From Flavobacteriales bacterium (GTDB lineage: Bacteria > Bacteroidota > Bacteroidia > Flavobacteriales_F > PHOS-HE28): a DNA stretch of 64,000 bases. Below the pieces are notes generated by a model. That model was not told the origin of the DNA and searched no databases. It saw only the letters and a list, made by a program, of their open reading frames with translations. Position 1 is the stretch's first letter. Every line of letters starts with the position of its first letter. Location: assembly GCA_016710965.1 (NCBI GenBank), contig JADJTW010000013.1, forward strand, positions 30,094 to 94,093, read 5' to 3'. The translations under genes and the position numbers were made by a program. Of this stretch, positions 56,859 through 64,000 are shown one piece after another.

Positions 56859-57302
56859 ATGATCGTTGAAGCAGATGTGACCATCAAAGGGTCGAAGGCC
56901 GCGGTCTGGGCCGTGATGACCGATATCGCGAACGCTGCGCAGATCCTCAGCGGCGTGGAGAAGATCGAGATCGTCGAAAGACCGGCGACCGGTCTCGTAG
57001 GACTGCGTTGGCGTGAGACACGCAAGCTGTTCGGCAAGGAAGCGACCGTGGAGAAATGGATCACGGAGGCGAAGGAGAACGAGTTCTACAAGACCCGGGC
57101 AGAGGACAGTGGATTCGTGTTCATCACCACCAACCGCATCTCCGGAAGCGACGGCAGCGTCACACTCACCGGCATTCATGAGACACAGCCTCAAGGCTTC
57201 ACTGCCAAATTGAAAGCGCTGCCCATGGTGTTCTTCAAGGGCTTGATCAAGAAGGCGATCCTGCAGGACTTGAATGATATCAAGGCTGTAGTTGAACGGT
57301 GA
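56859..57302 (+). CDS. SRPBCC-family protein
   Basis: 147 residues from MIVEADVTIKGSKAAVWAVM. DIANAAQILSGVEKIEIVER and the long C-terminal helix MVFFKGLIKKAILQDLNDIK fit the START/polyketide-cyclase-like (SRPBCC) lipid-binding fold. The frame continues upstream over the DHFR-fold gene only by chance. Confidence 0.82.
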   Translation: MIVEADVTIKGSKAAVWAVMTDIANAAQILSGVEKIEIVERPATGLVGLRWRETRKLFGKEATVEKWITEAKENEFYKTRAEDSGFVFITTNRISGSDGSVTLTGIHETQPQGFTAKLKALPMVFFKGLIKKAILQDLNDIKAVVER

Positions 57303-57910
57303 TGAGCGACATGCGATCTGAACAGTCTCGTCCAACCATCTTCGCAGACGATCTGGGGATCCACTTCTCTGCCGGTGAAGAGGACATCGTCGTCGTTTGG
57401 GGGGAGATCGCCGCGATCTGCGCCTCACGGCAGGTCTATCAGGGAACGACGCACATCGAGGTATTCGTTGATCACTTCACCGGAGTTGATTTCCGCTTTC
57501 AAAGTGGCGAAGCAGGATACGAGCAGACGACGGCCGAGATGGAGAAGCACCTGATCGGATTTGATCGCGCCCAACTTGAAGTGGTGCGCATCTCGCCGGA
57601 AGACGGGGAAGAGATCAATGACGTCTGGGTGCGGGACGAAGCTGTACAACCGTTCCAGATGCAGCCCGATGTGATCGACCCACGTGATCCGACACCTGAT
57701 GAAGTCGCACAGATGGAAACCGCACGCCGTGCTTCCATTGCTTCCTCTGAACAACTCCTTGGACGTCCGTTGCACCCGGAAGAGGTGGCTTGTATCCACG
57801 TCTGGTTTGAGAATGGCCGCATCATGGGCAACACAACACCTCCCCTCTCCCAACTCCTGATCGAGCGCCATAACGCCAAATACTATCCCAGACAGGATGC
57901 GTCCACTTAA
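57302..57910 (+). CDS. Unknown soluble protein
   Basis: 202 residues from ATG 57302, one base overlap with the SRPBCC stop (TGATG). An N-terminal beta-rich part (IHFSAGEEDIVVVWGEIAAI, THIEVFVDHFTGVDFRF) is followed by an acidic helical tail. No signal peptide or known motif. Confidence 0.6.
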   Translation: MSDMRSEQSRPTIFADDLGIHFSAGEEDIVVVWGEIAAICASRQVYQGTTHIEVFVDHFTGVDFRFQSGEAGYEQTTAEMEKHLIGFDRAQLEVVRISPEDGEEINDVWVRDEAVQPFQMQPDVIDPRDPTPDEVAQMETARRASIASSEQLLGRPLHPEEVACIHVWFENGRIMGNTTPPLSQLLIERHNAKYYPRQDAST

Positions 57911-58010
57911 GTTCTCCCTCAACGTCACCCTGGACGGTTGCTACGATCACACCGTGGGGATCGCCGATGAGGACCGATCGCAACGCGATGGAGGGTATCG
58001 CGAAGGATGA
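57897..58010 (+). pseudogene. Truncated 5' end of a DHFR-fold gene
   Basis: 37 codons: MRPLKFSLNVTLDGCYDHTV then GIADEDRSQRDGG and a stop. Nearly identical to the first 24 codons of the gene at 58648. The coding potential ends just before the DUF433/DUF5615 pair. Confidence 0.85.
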
Positions 58011-58028
58011 TGCCCTAACTTTCGGACC

Positions 58029-58271
58029 ATGAACTGGCAGCAGCATATCACCAGTGACAAGGCCATCCTTGGTGGCAAACCCATCATCAAGGGAACGCGC
58101 CTGGCCGTGGAGCACATCCAAGGCCGCCTGGCCGATGGCTGGAGCAATGAAATGTTGCTCGAAAGCTTTCCGACACTGAAGGCGGAGCATATCCAAGCCG
58201 TGCATGCCTTCGTGCTGGAGTGCATGGTGGATGGCATGCTCATGTGGCCACTTCCCGGCAAGGCGGAATGA
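58029..58271 (+). CDS. DUF433 antitoxin-like protein
   Basis: 80 residues. DKAILGGKPIIKGTRLAVEH and GRLADGWSNEMLLESFPTL are the DUF433 winged-helix pattern. It overlaps the next gene by four bases (ATGA), the usual arrangement with a DUF5615 partner. Predicted antitoxin of a type II toxin-antitoxin pair. Confidence 0.9.
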   Translation: MNWQQHITSDKAILGGKPIIKGTRLAVEHIQGRLADGWSNEMLLESFPTLKAEHIQAVHAFVLECMVDGMLMWPLPGKAE

Positions 58272-58627
58272 AGTTCCTCGCGGACGAGAACTTTCCGATC
58301 CCGAGCGTGACGGTCCTTCACGATGCGGGACACGACGTCCAACACATCGGCGAGATCGCGGGTGGGTCCGCCGATGAGGACGTTGTATCGTTTGCGAACG
58401 AAAGCGGTCGCACCATCCTCACGTTCGATAGTGATCTGGGCACCTTGGCGATAGCGCGCAACCAACCGGCGCATGGCGGCATCATCTACTTCCGACTGTT
58501 CAGCTACAAGCTGGACACACCCGCGCGCATGCTGTTGGACTACCTCGCCGCGAACCCGGAAGTGGACTTATCAGAGCGCATCACCGTGTTCGACCCGCCT
58601 CGCGTAAGGCAACGCAAATTCGAGTAG
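58268..58627 (+). CDS. DUF5615 PIN-like toxin
   Basis: 119 residues. MKFLADENFPIPSVTVLHDA and RTILTFDSDLGTLAIARNQ carry the conserved aspartates (DEN, TFDSD) of the PIN-like Mut7-C/DUF5615 family, a predicted metal-dependent RNase. Coupled to DUF433 upstream. Confidence 0.9.
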   Translation: MKFLADENFPIPSVTVLHDAGHDVQHIGEIAGGSADEDVVSFANESGRTILTFDSDLGTLAIARNQPAHGGIIYFRLFSYKLDTPARMLLDYLAANPEVDLSERITVFDPPRVRQRKFE

Positions 58628-58647
58628 CGACCCAAACGAGTAGCACC

Positions 58648-59192
58648 ATGCGCCCCTCCGCTTCTCCATCAACGTCACCCTGGACGGCTGCTACGATCAC
58701 ACCGTGGGGATCGCGGACGCCGACCTGCACCGAAACGCGGAGGCGTACATCGCCCAGTGCGATGCCCTGCTCTTCGGCCGGGTGACCTACGAGATGATGT
58801 TGGCCGCTTGGCGCTTACCGGTCTCTTGGCCGATGCCCGATTGGATGATGCCTTTCGCCAAGACCATCGACGCTGCGAAGAAGCACGTCGTGTCCAGCAG
58901 CTTGAAGGAGGTGGATTGGAACGCGGAGCTCGTGCGTGGTGATCTAGGAACCTTCGTTCAACAGCTCAAGCAGCAGCCGGGCAAGGGGATCGGCGTGGGT
59001 GGCGTGCAACTCGCCATGGCCTTGACGGAACTGGGCCTGATCGATGAGTACCAATTCGTGGTGCATCCACGGATCATCGGTCGCGGGCCGACCTTGTTCG
59101 CAGGGCTATCGAAGATGGTGGACCTGAAGCTCGTTGGCCGGGAGGAGTTCGGCTCGGGGGCGGTGGCGATGCGGTATGAGGTGAAGAGGTAG
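58648..59192 (+). CDS. DHFR-fold protein (RibD type), copy 2 (frameshift near start)
   Basis: The ATG at 58648 followed by CGCCCC would give MRP-LRFSINVTLDGCYDHT if one C is added at 58654. As sequenced, the frame only opens at GTG 58704. The rest is normal: YIAQCDALLFGRVTYEMMLA, GIGVGGVQLAMALTELGLID, VHPRIIGRGPTLFAGL. About 180 residues. A second example of a C-run indel. Confidence 0.82.
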
Positions 59193-59200
59193 CTGAGGGC

Positions 59201-59497
59201 TCAATGCCTACGACCCCAGCCCTTCGGATCGCGTTTGCTGTGGAACACGCTGAATATGATGACCGTGCTCTTCACAACTCGAAAGACGATGATGTACGGG
59301 AACCGCTGGAGGTTGATCTTCTTGAACGGTCCACGCCACTTGGCGAAGCCCTCCGGGCGCTGAAGCAAAAAGGCGAAGTGTTCCTGGACCTCATCGTGGA
59401 ACTCCTCACCAAGACCGTCGCGTTGGTTCTCGTACAAGAGATAGCCTTCGATGAACTCGTTGCTCGCGCGGTCCCTGACTTCCAACCGGAAGCTCAT
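59201..59497 (-). CDS. ParE/RelE-type toxin
   Basis: 98 residues from MSFRLEVRDRASNEFIEGYL. FHDEVQEHFAFLLQRPEGFA and NLQRFPYIIVFRVVKSTVII match the RelE/ParE beta-sheet. Start overlaps the antitoxin stop (ATGA). Confidence 0.85.
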   Translation of the reverse strand: MSFRLEVRDRASNEFIEGYLLYENQRDGLGEEFHDEVQEHFAFLLQRPEGFAKWRGPFKKINLQRFPYIIVFRVVKSTVIIFSVFHSKRDPKGWGRRH

Positions 59498-59751
59498 GCC
59501 TTCTTCGCCTTGCGCGCCATCTCGCGCACTTCTTCCCACGTGTAGCTCTTGCCCTCGCCGCGCTTGTACTCCTCGTAGCGCTCCTTCACGATGCTGTAGT
59601 GCTCGTCGGTGAGGCCGTCTCCATCCTCTTGTCCCCCCGCACATGATGCGGGGTCCGAACGTAACAGATCGGCCACTTTCTTCAGCAGGCCTTCATCGGT
59701 CGTGCGCAGCAGGCGCTCGATCAGCTGGAGCTTGAGGAGATCCGTTGACAT
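59494..59751 (-). CDS. Antitoxin of the ParE-like pair
   Basis: 85 residues: MSTDLLKLQLIERLLRTTDE, a helical N-terminus, then a short linker encoded by a hairpin (59635-59653), and a C-terminal helix KRGEGKSYTWEEVREMARKA that would embrace the toxin. Gene order antitoxin-toxin is standard. Confidence 0.8.
   Translation of the reverse strand: MSTDLLKLQLIERLLRTTDEGLLKKVADLLRSDPASCAGGQEDGDGLTDEHYSIVKERYEEYKRGEGKSYTWEEVREMARKAKKA
59635..59653. repeat. REP-like hairpin within the antitoxin gene
   Basis: CCCCGCA-5-TGCGGGG, inside the codons for the linker of the antitoxin. Flanks (GTCC...TCCG) resemble dispersed bacterial palindromes. It is in frame, so the gene tolerates it. Confidence 0.55.
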
Positions 59752-59794
59752 TGGAATTGATCTTCCCGACGAAGTTAGGATGGATCAGCGCCGT

Positions 59795-60157
59795 TCACTT
59801 CCTCAAGATCTTCTCCATGGCCCTGCCCTTGGCCAGTTCATCCACCAGCTTGTCCAGGTAGCGCACCTTTCGCATGATCGGGTCCTCGATGTCCTCCACG
59901 CGGTAGCCGCAGATCATGCCGGTGATCATGCCCACGTTCGGGTGCATGCGCGGCGCCTTGGCGAAGAAGGTCTCGAAGTCAGTCTTGTCGGCGATCACCT
60001 TGGCGAGCCCTTTCTCCGTGTAGCCCGTGAGCCAGTGGATCACGGTGTGCAGCTCCTCCTTCGTGCGGCCCTTCTTCTCCACTTTGGTGACGTAGTGCGG
60101 GTACACGCTGGCGAAGGCCATGCGGTAGACGCGTTCGTTGTTCGCTCCGGGTTTCAT
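59795..60157 (-). CDS. DUF2200 protein
   Basis: 120 residues. VYRMAFASVYPHYVTKVEKK, VIHWLTGYTEKGLAKVIAD and PRMHPNVGMITGMICGYRVE are the DUF2200 pattern. Function unknown. Confidence 0.85.
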   Translation of the reverse strand: MKPGANNERVYRMAFASVYPHYVTKVEKKGRTKEELHTVIHWLTGYTEKGLAKVIADKTDFETFFAKAPRMHPNVGMITGMICGYRVEDIEDPIMRKVRYLDKLVDELAKGRAMEKILRK

Positions 60158-60609
60158 GGCGCATCAAAGTTGGGCGCATTTCGTTCACTTCTGAGCCTTA
60201 GCGGCTTACATCGGAGCAATGTCGAACGACATCGGGGCAATGTCGTTGAACATAGCAGCAATGTCGATCGTCATGGGAGCCATGTCGTTGAACATGGGAG
60301 CCATGTCGATCGTCATGGGAGCCATGTCGTTGAACATGGCGGCAATGTCGATCGACATGGGAGCCATGTCGTTGAACATGGGAGCCATGTCGATCGTCAT
60401 GGGAGCCATGTCGTTGAACATGGCGGCAATGTCGATCGTCATGGGAGCCATGTCGTTGAACATGGCGGCAATGTCGATCGACATGAGGGCTCCGACAATC
60501 GCTATTTCGGCCATTGCGACGAACTTCGCGCCAATGTGACACGAAAGACCCTTAACAGCGTCCACAAGACTGCTCTGGGTCCGGAACAGAGAGTCTCGAG
60601 GTCGCCCCC
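60158..60609. other. Gene-free stretch dominated by a 21-bp minisatellite
   Basis: No confident gene. Contains the repeat block (60220-60486) and short flanks; a minus-strand frame from 60517 (MAEIAIVGALMSIDIAAM) could be a gene but is not supported otherwise. Confidence 0.5.
60220..60486. repeat. 21-bp tandem repeat (about 13 copies)
   Basis: Units such as GCCATGTCGATCGTCATGG(GA) and GCCATGTCGTTGAACATGG(CG) alternate. Because 21 is a multiple of three, several frames on both strands are open: plus reads AMSIVMG/AMSLNMG, minus reads MAPMTID/MAPMFND. Units contain small palindromes (GTCGATCGAC). Confidence 0.9.
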
Positions 60610-61257
60610 TCAGGCCCGGGTGATGCTGTAGTGCACGGCCCGTTCGCCCGTCACGCTCTTCTCGCACTTGTAACCGAGCTTCGGTAGGTCGACCCCGGCC
60701 AGCAGCGGTTCGCCCGCACCGAGCAGGATGGGCGAGACCGCCAGGTGCATCTCGTCGACCAGTTTGGCCTTTAGGTACTGACGTACGGTGGAAGCGCCAC
60801 CACCCAGGCGGATGTCACATGCACCGGCCGCTTCGCGTGCGCGTTGCAACGCTTCGTGAATGCCGCCGGTGACGAAATGAAAGACGTTGCCCCCTTCCAT
60901 CTCCAACGAAGGCCGCGCGTGGTGCGTGAGCACGAACACCGGCACGTGGTAGGGCGGGTTCGGGCCCCACCAGCCCTTCCAATTGTCATCCGGCCAGGGG
61001 CCGCGCACCGGACCGAACATGTTGCGGCCCATGATCCACGCGCCGAGGTTCTCCATGCTCTGCGCGGCGATGTCGTTGTCCGTGCCAACGTCGCCGTCGT
61101 CCTTGCCGAAGTGGTTCTTTTGGAAGTACTGCGTGCGGAGCAACCACGGGTGCAAGCCTTGGCCACCAGTGCCCATCGGGGCCTCCAGCGATTGATCGGG
61201 ACCGGCACCGTAGCCGTCGAGCGAGATGGTGAAACCTTGGACGATGAGGCGGGGCAT
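60610..61257 (-). CDS. DHFR-fold protein (RibD type), copy 3
   Basis: 215 residues from MPRLIVQGFTISLDGYGAGP. NLGAWIMGRNMFGPVRGPW, DIRLGGGASTVRQYLKAKLV, DEMHLAVSPILLGAGEPL are characteristic. Truncated copies of its first part occur at 61812-61998 and 62943-63026. Confidence 0.88.
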   Translation of the reverse strand: MPRLIVQGFTISLDGYGAGPDQSLEAPMGTGGQGLHPWLLRTQYFQKNHFGKDDGDVGTDNDIAAQSMENLGAWIMGRNMFGPVRGPWPDDNWKGWWGPNPPYHVPVFVLTHHARPSLEMEGGNVFHFVTGGIHEALQRAREAAGACDIRLGGGASTVRQYLKAKLVDEMHLAVSPILLGAGEPLLAGVDLPKLGYKCEKSVTGERAVHYSITRA

Positions 61258-61359
61258 GGTGGCGATTCTTACGCGGCAAAGTTGGCTGCTTCCTTCGTTG
61301 ACCACCCACACACCGCCCAACCGCCGCCGATCTCGGAGCGATCGTCCTAAATTCGGGGC

Positions 61360-61566
61360 ATGAAGGAGATCATCTTCATCGTTGACGAGTCGCCCGAGGG
61401 TGGCTACGAAGCTCGCGCTCTCGACCATTCGATCTTCACCGACGGTGATGACTTGGAGCAGCTGAAGGCCAACGTGAAAGACGCCGTGGCCACGCACTTC
61501 GAGGCCGAACAGATGCCCAAGGTGATCCGCTTGCACATGGTGAAGGAGATCGTGATCGCTGCATGA
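61360..61566 (+). CDS. HicB-like antitoxin
   Basis: 68 residues: MKEIIFIVDESPEGGYEARA, followed by DGDDLEQLKANVKDAVATHF, the partial RNase-H-like HicB fold. Four-base overlap with the next gene. Confidence 0.85.
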   Translation: MKEIIFIVDESPEGGYEARALDHSIFTDGDDLEQLKANVKDAVATHFEAEQMPKVIRLHMVKEIVIAA

Positions 61567-61802
61567 GGATCCCGCGTGACCTCACGGGCAAGGAACTGAT
61601 CAAGGCGCTGGGCAAGCTCGGATATGAAGTGACCAGGCAGAGCGGAAGTCACATCCGGTTGACCACTTCGCGCAACGGCACGCACCACATCACCATTCCG
61701 GACCATCGGCCGATCAAGGTCGGCACGTTCTCAGGCATACTTGGCGATGTCGCGGCGCACCATCAATTGACGCGAGAGGAACTGCTTGCCTTGTTGTTCT
61801 GA
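61563..61802 (+). CDS. hicA: HicA-like toxin (mRNA interferase)
   Basis: 79 residues. LTGKELIKALGKLGYEVTRQ then SGSHIRLTT holds the HicA catalytic histidine (GSH), and IPDHRPIKVGTFSGILGDVA follows. Cleaves mRNA when free of HicB. Together with 61360-61566 it forms an intact module. Confidence 0.9.
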   Translation: MRIPRDLTGKELIKALGKLGYEVTRQSGSHIRLTTSRNGTHHITIPDHRPIKVGTFSGILGDVAAHHQLTREELLALLF

Positions 61803-61811
61803 GTGCATCTA

Positions 61812-61998
61812 GACGTCGCCGTCGTCCTTGCCGAAGTGGGTCTTTTGGAAGCAGTGCGTGCGGAGCAACCACGGGTGCAAGCCCTGGCCGCCCGTGCCCA
61901 TCGGGGCCTCCAGCGATCGTGCGGACCGGCGCGTCATCCCGGGCTTTGACCCGGACGTCGAGCGAGATGGTGAAACCCTGGACGATGAGGCGGGGCAT
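61812..61998 (-). pseudogene. Truncated 5' end of the DHFR-fold gene (copy 3 relative)
   Basis: Starts MPRLIVQGFTISLD like the gene at 61257 and aligns with its first 57 codons or so (EAPMGTGGQGLHPWLLRT), with a 26-base palindromic insertion at 61932-61957 (CGTCATCCCGGG...CCCGG) that breaks the frame. Confidence 0.85.
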
Positions 61999-62084
61999 GG
62001 GTGCGTTGTTGAGGATCAAAAGTTGGCGACATGGGGCGATCAATAGGAAGGCCGCCCGTTTCCGGCCCCCAGCAAACGCGAAGG

Positions 62085-62903
62085 TCACGTATCTCGTTGC
62101 AACCGTCCGCATCTGCCGTTGATGCGGTGCAGTACGAACAGCTCGCGGTTCTCTTCGGAAGCGCTTCCCCTTGCGACAGGCCCATGTGGATGAACTCGGC
62201 GTTGAGGCTGTCCATGTTCGCCAGCACAAGCAACTGCTCGATGGTGGCGTGATCGCGCATGTTGCCGTCCTGTTCTGGGTTAGCAGCGCGCCACTGCTTG
62301 GCCGTCTGCCCGAACATGGCGACGTTGAGCAGGTCTGCCTCGTTGGCATAGGTCAGGGCCGCCTGCGCGGGTGTGACTTCCGGCGGTCGAGTGCTCTTTG
62401 ATCGCATCGGTGTGGATGCGATAGTTGATCTTCGGACAACTCGCGGTTCAGGTTCCACGCGAGTGAAAGGCGCTGGCTCTCATCGTCCTTGAGGCGCTGG
62501 AACTCCTTGATGAGGTAAATCTTGAAGGCCGGGCTGATCCACATGCCGAACTCGAAGGCGATGTCCTTGTGGGCGTAGGTGCCACCGTAGCGTCCGGCAC
62601 TGGCCCGCAGCCCGATGGCGTTGGTCTTCTCCACCCAGTCCTTCACGCTGAGCTTGTAGCTGTTCAGGCCCACCTGCGACTTAATTGTGGCACATTCGCC
62701 ATAATTAAAACGGGGTTGTGGACGCTCTCCCAGATGCTCAGGAACTCCACCGTGTTCCGGTTGCGCAGCCAGTCGGAGACGAAGAAGTCCCCGTCCTTGG
62801 CCTTCAACATGTCGGTGAGGGAGATGAAGTCCTCGTTGCGCTCGGTAAGGATGGCGATGGGAATGCCTTGGACCTCGATGCTGCTTCTGGTGGTCTTCGT
62901 CAT
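62085..62903 (-). pseudogene. KilA-N domain protein (several frameshifts)
   Basis: Rejoined frames: IEVQGIPIAILTERNEDFIS, DGDFFVSDWLRNRNTVEFLS, then YKLSVKDWVEKTNAIGLRAS, GRYGGTYAHKDIAFEFGMW, IYLIKEFQRLKDDESQRLSL, then EVTPAQAALTYANEADLLNV and NMDSLNAEFIHMGLSQGEA. Shifts near 62710 (C-run), 62428, 62393 and 62155. KilA-N proteins are phage- and mobile-element-linked DNA-binding proteins. Either decayed or sequencing damage. Confidence 0.8.
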
Positions 62904-62942
62904 GGCTTGGCCTGGCTGACGGGAAGTCCGTCAATGGGCTAT

Positions 62943-63026
62943 CTACAATATAGCAGGGTAAGGATCTGGTCCTACGCCCGGGATGACCCCAGCGAGATCA
63001 CGACCGTGGACGATGAGGCGGGGCAT
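62943..63026 (-). pseudogene. Third DHFR-fold 5' remnant
   Basis: 27 codons starting MPRLIVHGRDLAGVIPGVGP. Only the first six residues and the upstream bases match the other copies; a CCCGGG-containing palindrome-like insert follows. Confidence 0.6.
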
Positions 63027-63091
63027 GGGGCTCTTGCTCCCAAAACTACGGGCGCCGCTTACGGTCATGAAAGACGCGATACCTTTCCCAT

Positions 63092-63711
63092 ATGCGTAAG
63101 CTGTTCGAGCCTTGGGAAGTTGTGGCTGCCATCGTTTGCACCATCGTCTCCCTCGGTGTTGTCTGGATCGAATACCGCTGTGATTGCCTGACAAGTCGCT
63201 ATCCTTTGCTCTATTCAGGTCTTGGGATTGGCAGGCGGGGTGCTAGGAACAGTGATCGTCCTCTGGTTCCAACGCTGGCACCGGATCCAGGAACTCAAGA
63301 GCCGTTATCTACCGCTGGTTGGGAAGTACTACAGAACGGACATTGGGCAGGACAACACGCCGGAGCAGAACCTTCATGATATTCGACTTCCAGAACATAG
63401 ACCTTGAGGTTCATCTGCATTACCTCGAAGGCAACGGCTTCCGCATCGACGCCAACTACTGGAAGAATCTTGACTGCAAGGTTGAGGCTCACGTTGAGTT
63501 CGTCGAGAGCAACAAGATGGTTGCGACCGGTCGCTACAGATATCTCGACGGATCGGCCTATTCAGGCCATTTCGGCACTTACACCGTCTATCGCTTCCAA
63601 GAAGACGACAACAAACTCCTCGTCCTGTACCAACACGTTTTCCCAAGGCGGACCGACAACAACCCGGATGCTAACAGGGGTTGGGAGATTTGGGAGAGGC
63701 GTCCGAGATAG
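63092..63711 (+). CDS. Membrane-anchored protein, unknown (frameshifted)
   Basis: Three frames joined: MRKLFEPWEVVAAIVCTIVS gives one membrane helix, LAGGVLGTVIVLWFQRWHRI a second, and NIDLEVHLHYLEGNGFRIDA to GWEIWERRPR a soluble C-terminal part. Shifts near 63222 and 63375. About 205 residues. No family recognised. Confidence 0.55.
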
Positions 63712-64000
63712 TTCAACCGTCAGTTGGAGCGCTTGTGAATGGCTGAATGCTCGACCCACTCAAAATCGCGAAGAGGAATCCGGCGGGTAGACTCCAGCAG
63801 TGTTGACAAAGCATAGTTGGGGGGAATGGCAGGTGATTTGGATAAGGCTGCCTCCCGAAGTACGTTCGGGGGCATCATACAAAGTCATCGAACGATAAGG
63901 ATCGTGCCGCAATACCCAAGATCGGATCGTTTCTCCGCCCACAAAACCAAAGACATGCAAAGCTGACCACCAGACCAAAACAGTCGTGCCAATGCTGGTC
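63712..64000. other. Right edge, nothing recognised
   Basis: 289 bases. A minus-strand frame (63760-63978) exists but shows no motif, signal or codon pattern that convinces me. Confidence 0.4.

Noticed and set aside
59609..60631. Long plus-strand ORF of 340 codons through the minisatellite
   Set aside because: It overlaps the antitoxin and DUF2200 genes on the other strand and stays open mainly because a 21-bp repeat without stops extends it.
55000..63500. Chromosomal integron cassette array
   Set aside because: The gene types (GNAT, VOC, toxin-antitoxin, DHFR-fold) fit, but genes lie on both strands, I saw no attC-like paired sites at regular spacing, and there is no integrase.

Overview
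The window looks like a high-GC member of the Bacteroidota, most likely Flavobacteriales-like. The evidence is a TonB-dependent receptor, several secreted proteins with C-terminal type IX secretion (T9SS) sorting domains, a giant repeat adhesin with a gliding-motility-associated C-terminal domain, and promoter boxes of the Bacteroidota TAnnTTTG type. DUF4296, dihydroorotase and polyprenol-phosphate-mannose synthase also sit together. I see no rRNA, tRNA or CRISPR array. Many genes carry single-base frameshifts, several at C/G runs, and indels pile up in one repeat block. This suggests an incompletely polished long-read or metagenomic assembly, so single frameshifts should not be read as pseudogenes without checking.

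Layout. 1-3.6 kb: outer-membrane-type protein (partial) divergent from an ECF sigma factor and its membrane anti-sigma protein. 3.6-9.7 kb, minus strand: korBA (2-oxoacid:ferredoxin oxidoreductase), NifU-type Fe-S scaffold, Mrp ATPase, an alkyltransferase-like protein lacking the acceptor cysteine, and trmB. 9.8-18.9 kb: glycosyltransferase, secreted nuclease, histidine kinase, Na/Pi cotransporter, LuxE-like protein, tyrS and an NAD-dependent epimerase. 18.9-24.4 kb: an accessory island between the epimerase and DUF4296. It holds two diverged copies of a module (lipoprotein-like ORF, a 130-residue C-terminal fragment, patatin), two palindromic elements and a second, diverged 3' end of the epimerase. 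24.3-26.7 kb: DUF4296, dihydroorotase, polyprenol-phosphate-mannose synthase. 26.8-36.8 kb: one giant adhesin with about 34 repeats of 79 residues. 37.1-42.3 kb: TonB receptor and two secreted proteins.

42.4-50 kb, minus strand: a surface-polysaccharide cluster with gmd and a GDP-fucose synthase gene, a WecA/MraY-family transferase, two Wzi-like barrels, cysQ and a small zinc-ribbon protein. 50-54.8 kb: T9SS cargo proteins, a TraB-like protein, a GNAT enzyme and a short aldehyde-dehydrogenase homologue without the catalytic domain. 54.8-64 kb: an accessory zone of small stress or addiction genes (VOC, SRPBCC, three RibD/DHFR-fold proteins, DUF433-DUF5615, ParE-like, HicBA, DUF2200, KilA-N). 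In it, truncated 5' ends of the DHFR-fold genes repeatedly bracket the other cassettes, and there is a 21-bp minisatellite open in several frames.

The most unusual parts are the 18.9-24.4 kb mosaic island and the cassette arrangement at 57.9-63.0 kb. I cannot show that either is a complete, functioning new system.
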